From: Myxococcales bacterium
Lineage (GTDB): Bacteria > Myxococcota_C > UBA6777
NCBI GenBank assembly: GCA_027005175.1
Contig: JALTMC010000256.1
Location: 1 to 6,088, forward strand
Length of the DNA stretch: 6,088 bases
Direction: 5' to 3'
Shown: piece by piece, positions 5,247-6,088 of the stretch
How the letters are laid out: each line of letters starts with the position of its first letter
Position numbering within the stretch: the first letter of the stretch is position 1
Position numbers and translations under genes: made by a program
The notes under the pieces: generated by a model
Seen by the model: the letters and a program-made list of their open reading frames with translations, nothing else
Database searches by the model: none
Told to the model about the DNA's origin: nothing

Positions 5247-6070
5247 GCGGGAGACGCAGGAACCCGGTGAATGACAGGAGGGGCGGCAGGAAGAGAAGAG
5301 GGCCTAGGGAGAGCGGGTTGGGAGAGTGGAGCGACGCGAGAAGTTGGAACAACCCGAGTCGGAGCAGGCAATGAAGTTGGAGTAGGCAATGAAGTTGGGG
5401 CAGGAGTAAGCGGGCGTGGGGTGGCTGTAGGCACTGGCACCACACGACGAAGGGAGGAAGGCTTCGCTTTGGCTGTCCGACGAGGAGCAGGAGCCTTACG
5501 AATCATCGGGATCTTCGACAGCATATCGCGATTGATCGTGACTTTGTACTTTTTACGAAGTTTGGACAAGAAGTTGCGAAACACAGCGTTACGTTTGCGT
5601 TGCAGCAATGTATGACGAATCATCTCTTGCACTTCAACCTCGGGTTTTTTGAAAGAGTGACTTTTGTAATACGCGCTAATGGCAGCATCTGTGATGGACA
5701 CCGGTCGAACTTTTTGTACAACGCGATTGAGAAGTAATCTCGCCATCGCTCGTTTGCGCAAGCGATTGACCTCCACTGTTTCTTGCAGTTTCTGTTTGCG
5801 TGCCTCCAAGACCAAGACTTCAAATTCAACCAACTGCATTAAGAGTTCTTTGCGTCGGGTAAAGGAGGTGTACTGGTTGCGCATATAGGGAGACATTTGT
5901 AACAGAGCCTGCTGCATGTCTTTCTTCGTGATGACTTGATCGCCAACTTTGGCTAGGATATCTTTGCTTGCAACCTGTCTTTGCTCCTTGGGTCGAGTTT
6001 TACACCCCAACAAAACAAAACACAGAAAAGAACACCCGAGAGTGCTCCACCAAATCCGAGACTTATTCAT
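5231..6070 (-). CDS. Lipoprotein with SurA/PrsA-like chaperone core, no PPIase domain, Pro-rich tail (279 aa)
   Basis: Residues 1-23 are a lipoprotein signal with lipobox L20-L21-G22-C23. Lys at +2 argues against inner-membrane retention, if the usual Lol rule holds. Residues ~36-142 resemble the SurA N-terminal chaperone domain: ILAKVGDQVITKKDMQQAL, a LLMQLVEFEVLVLEARKQ helix and SITDAAISAYYKSH. In SurA/PrsA-type proteins a parvulin PPIase domain should follow. Here the chain passes within a few residues (about 143-153) to the C-terminal helix that normally comes after it (RKRNAVFRNFLSKLRKKYKVTIN, about 158-180). Residues 193-279 are a Pro/Ala/Arg/Ser/Thr tail, likely disordered, that may span or contact the cell wall. 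Expected role: binding unfolded exported proteins in the periplasm without proline isomerisation. Chaperone activity independent of PPIase domains is known for SurA. Only 17 bases of upstream sequence are visible, with no clear Shine-Dalgarno; the start is chosen because the signal peptide begins there. Confidence 0.8.
   Translation of the reverse strand: MNKSRIWWSTLGCSFLCFVLLGCKTRPKEQRQVASKDILAKVGDQVITKKDMQQALLQMSPYMRNQYTSFTRRKELLMQLVEFEVLVLEARKQKLQETVEVNRLRKRAMARLLLNRVVQKVRPVSITDAAISAYYKSHSFKKPEVEVQEMIRHTLLQRKRNAVFRNFLSKLRKKYKVTINRDMLSKIPMIRKAPAPRRTAKAKPSSLRRVVPVPTATPRPLTPAPTSLPTPTSLPAPTRVVPTSRVAPLSQPALPRPSSLPAAPPVIHRVPASPALPRK
5363..5398. repeat. 18-bp tandem repeat inside the lipoprotein's Pro-rich tail
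   Basis: Copies at 5363-5380 and 5381-5398 match at 17 of 18 positions. They encode PTSLPT-like units (the TSLPTPTSLPAPT stretch). The in-frame 6-codon period suggests the tail grows and shrinks by slippage. Confidence 0.85.
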
Positions 6071-6088
6071 TCTTGGCTCACTTAATAT

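Noticed and set aside
5129-5615. Plus-strand open frames (5129-5374, 5271-5615) opposite the lipoprotein gene
   Set aside because: They are antisense to the Pro-rich tail, and their Gly/Arg-rich products are the expected complement of proline codons.

Overview
The window looks like chromosomal DNA from a Myxococcota-type (deltaproteobacterial) Gram-negative bacterium of unusually moderate G+C (near 50% by eye in the large genes). The best taxonomic clue is the C-terminus of the first gene. It has a Cys-Gly-Cys motif, a short hydrophobic stretch and a terminal Arg cluster, which is the layout of the MYXO-CTERM surface-sorting signal. A lipoprotein with a SurA-like chaperone domain and a secreted CARDB-type protein fit the same picture. 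No species can be named from this sequence.

Layout, left to right. (1) Positions 1-3310, plus strand: the 3' part of a very large surface protein whose 5' end lies outside the window. It has at least four Ig/cadherin-like repeats, then a cysteine-rich region, then the sorting tail. The cysteine-rich region is hierarchical: four tandem super-repeats of about 150-162 residues, each carrying the same 28 cysteines arranged as seven four-cysteine modules. (2) Positions 3311-3877: a non-coding interval holding three tandem 29-bp repeats, a perfect 13-bp-stem hairpin terminator, a cluster of smaller inverted repeats and the leader of the next gene. (3) Positions 3878-4660, plus strand: a complete DUF3800-family gene, visibly more A/T-rich than its neighbours and likely acquired by transfer. 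(4) Positions 4628-4993, minus strand: a short secreted CARDB-like protein whose 3' end overlaps the DUF3800 gene tail to tail and which looks truncated. (5) Positions 4994-5230: a promoter/leader and a diverged 36-bp direct repeat. (6) Positions 5231-6070, minus strand: a lipoprotein with a SurA/PrsA-like chaperone core, no parvulin (PPIase) domain and a long proline-rich tail.

How the genes might work together: three of the four products (surface adhesin-like protein, CARDB protein, chaperone lipoprotein) are envelope or secreted proteins. A chaperone for exported proteins next to a protein with more than 110 cysteines is suggestive, but no operon joins them, since they are on opposite strands and separated by the DUF3800 gene. 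The DUF3800 gene looks like an insertion into this envelope-gene neighbourhood. No RNA genes, transposase, CRISPR array or clear defence system is visible.
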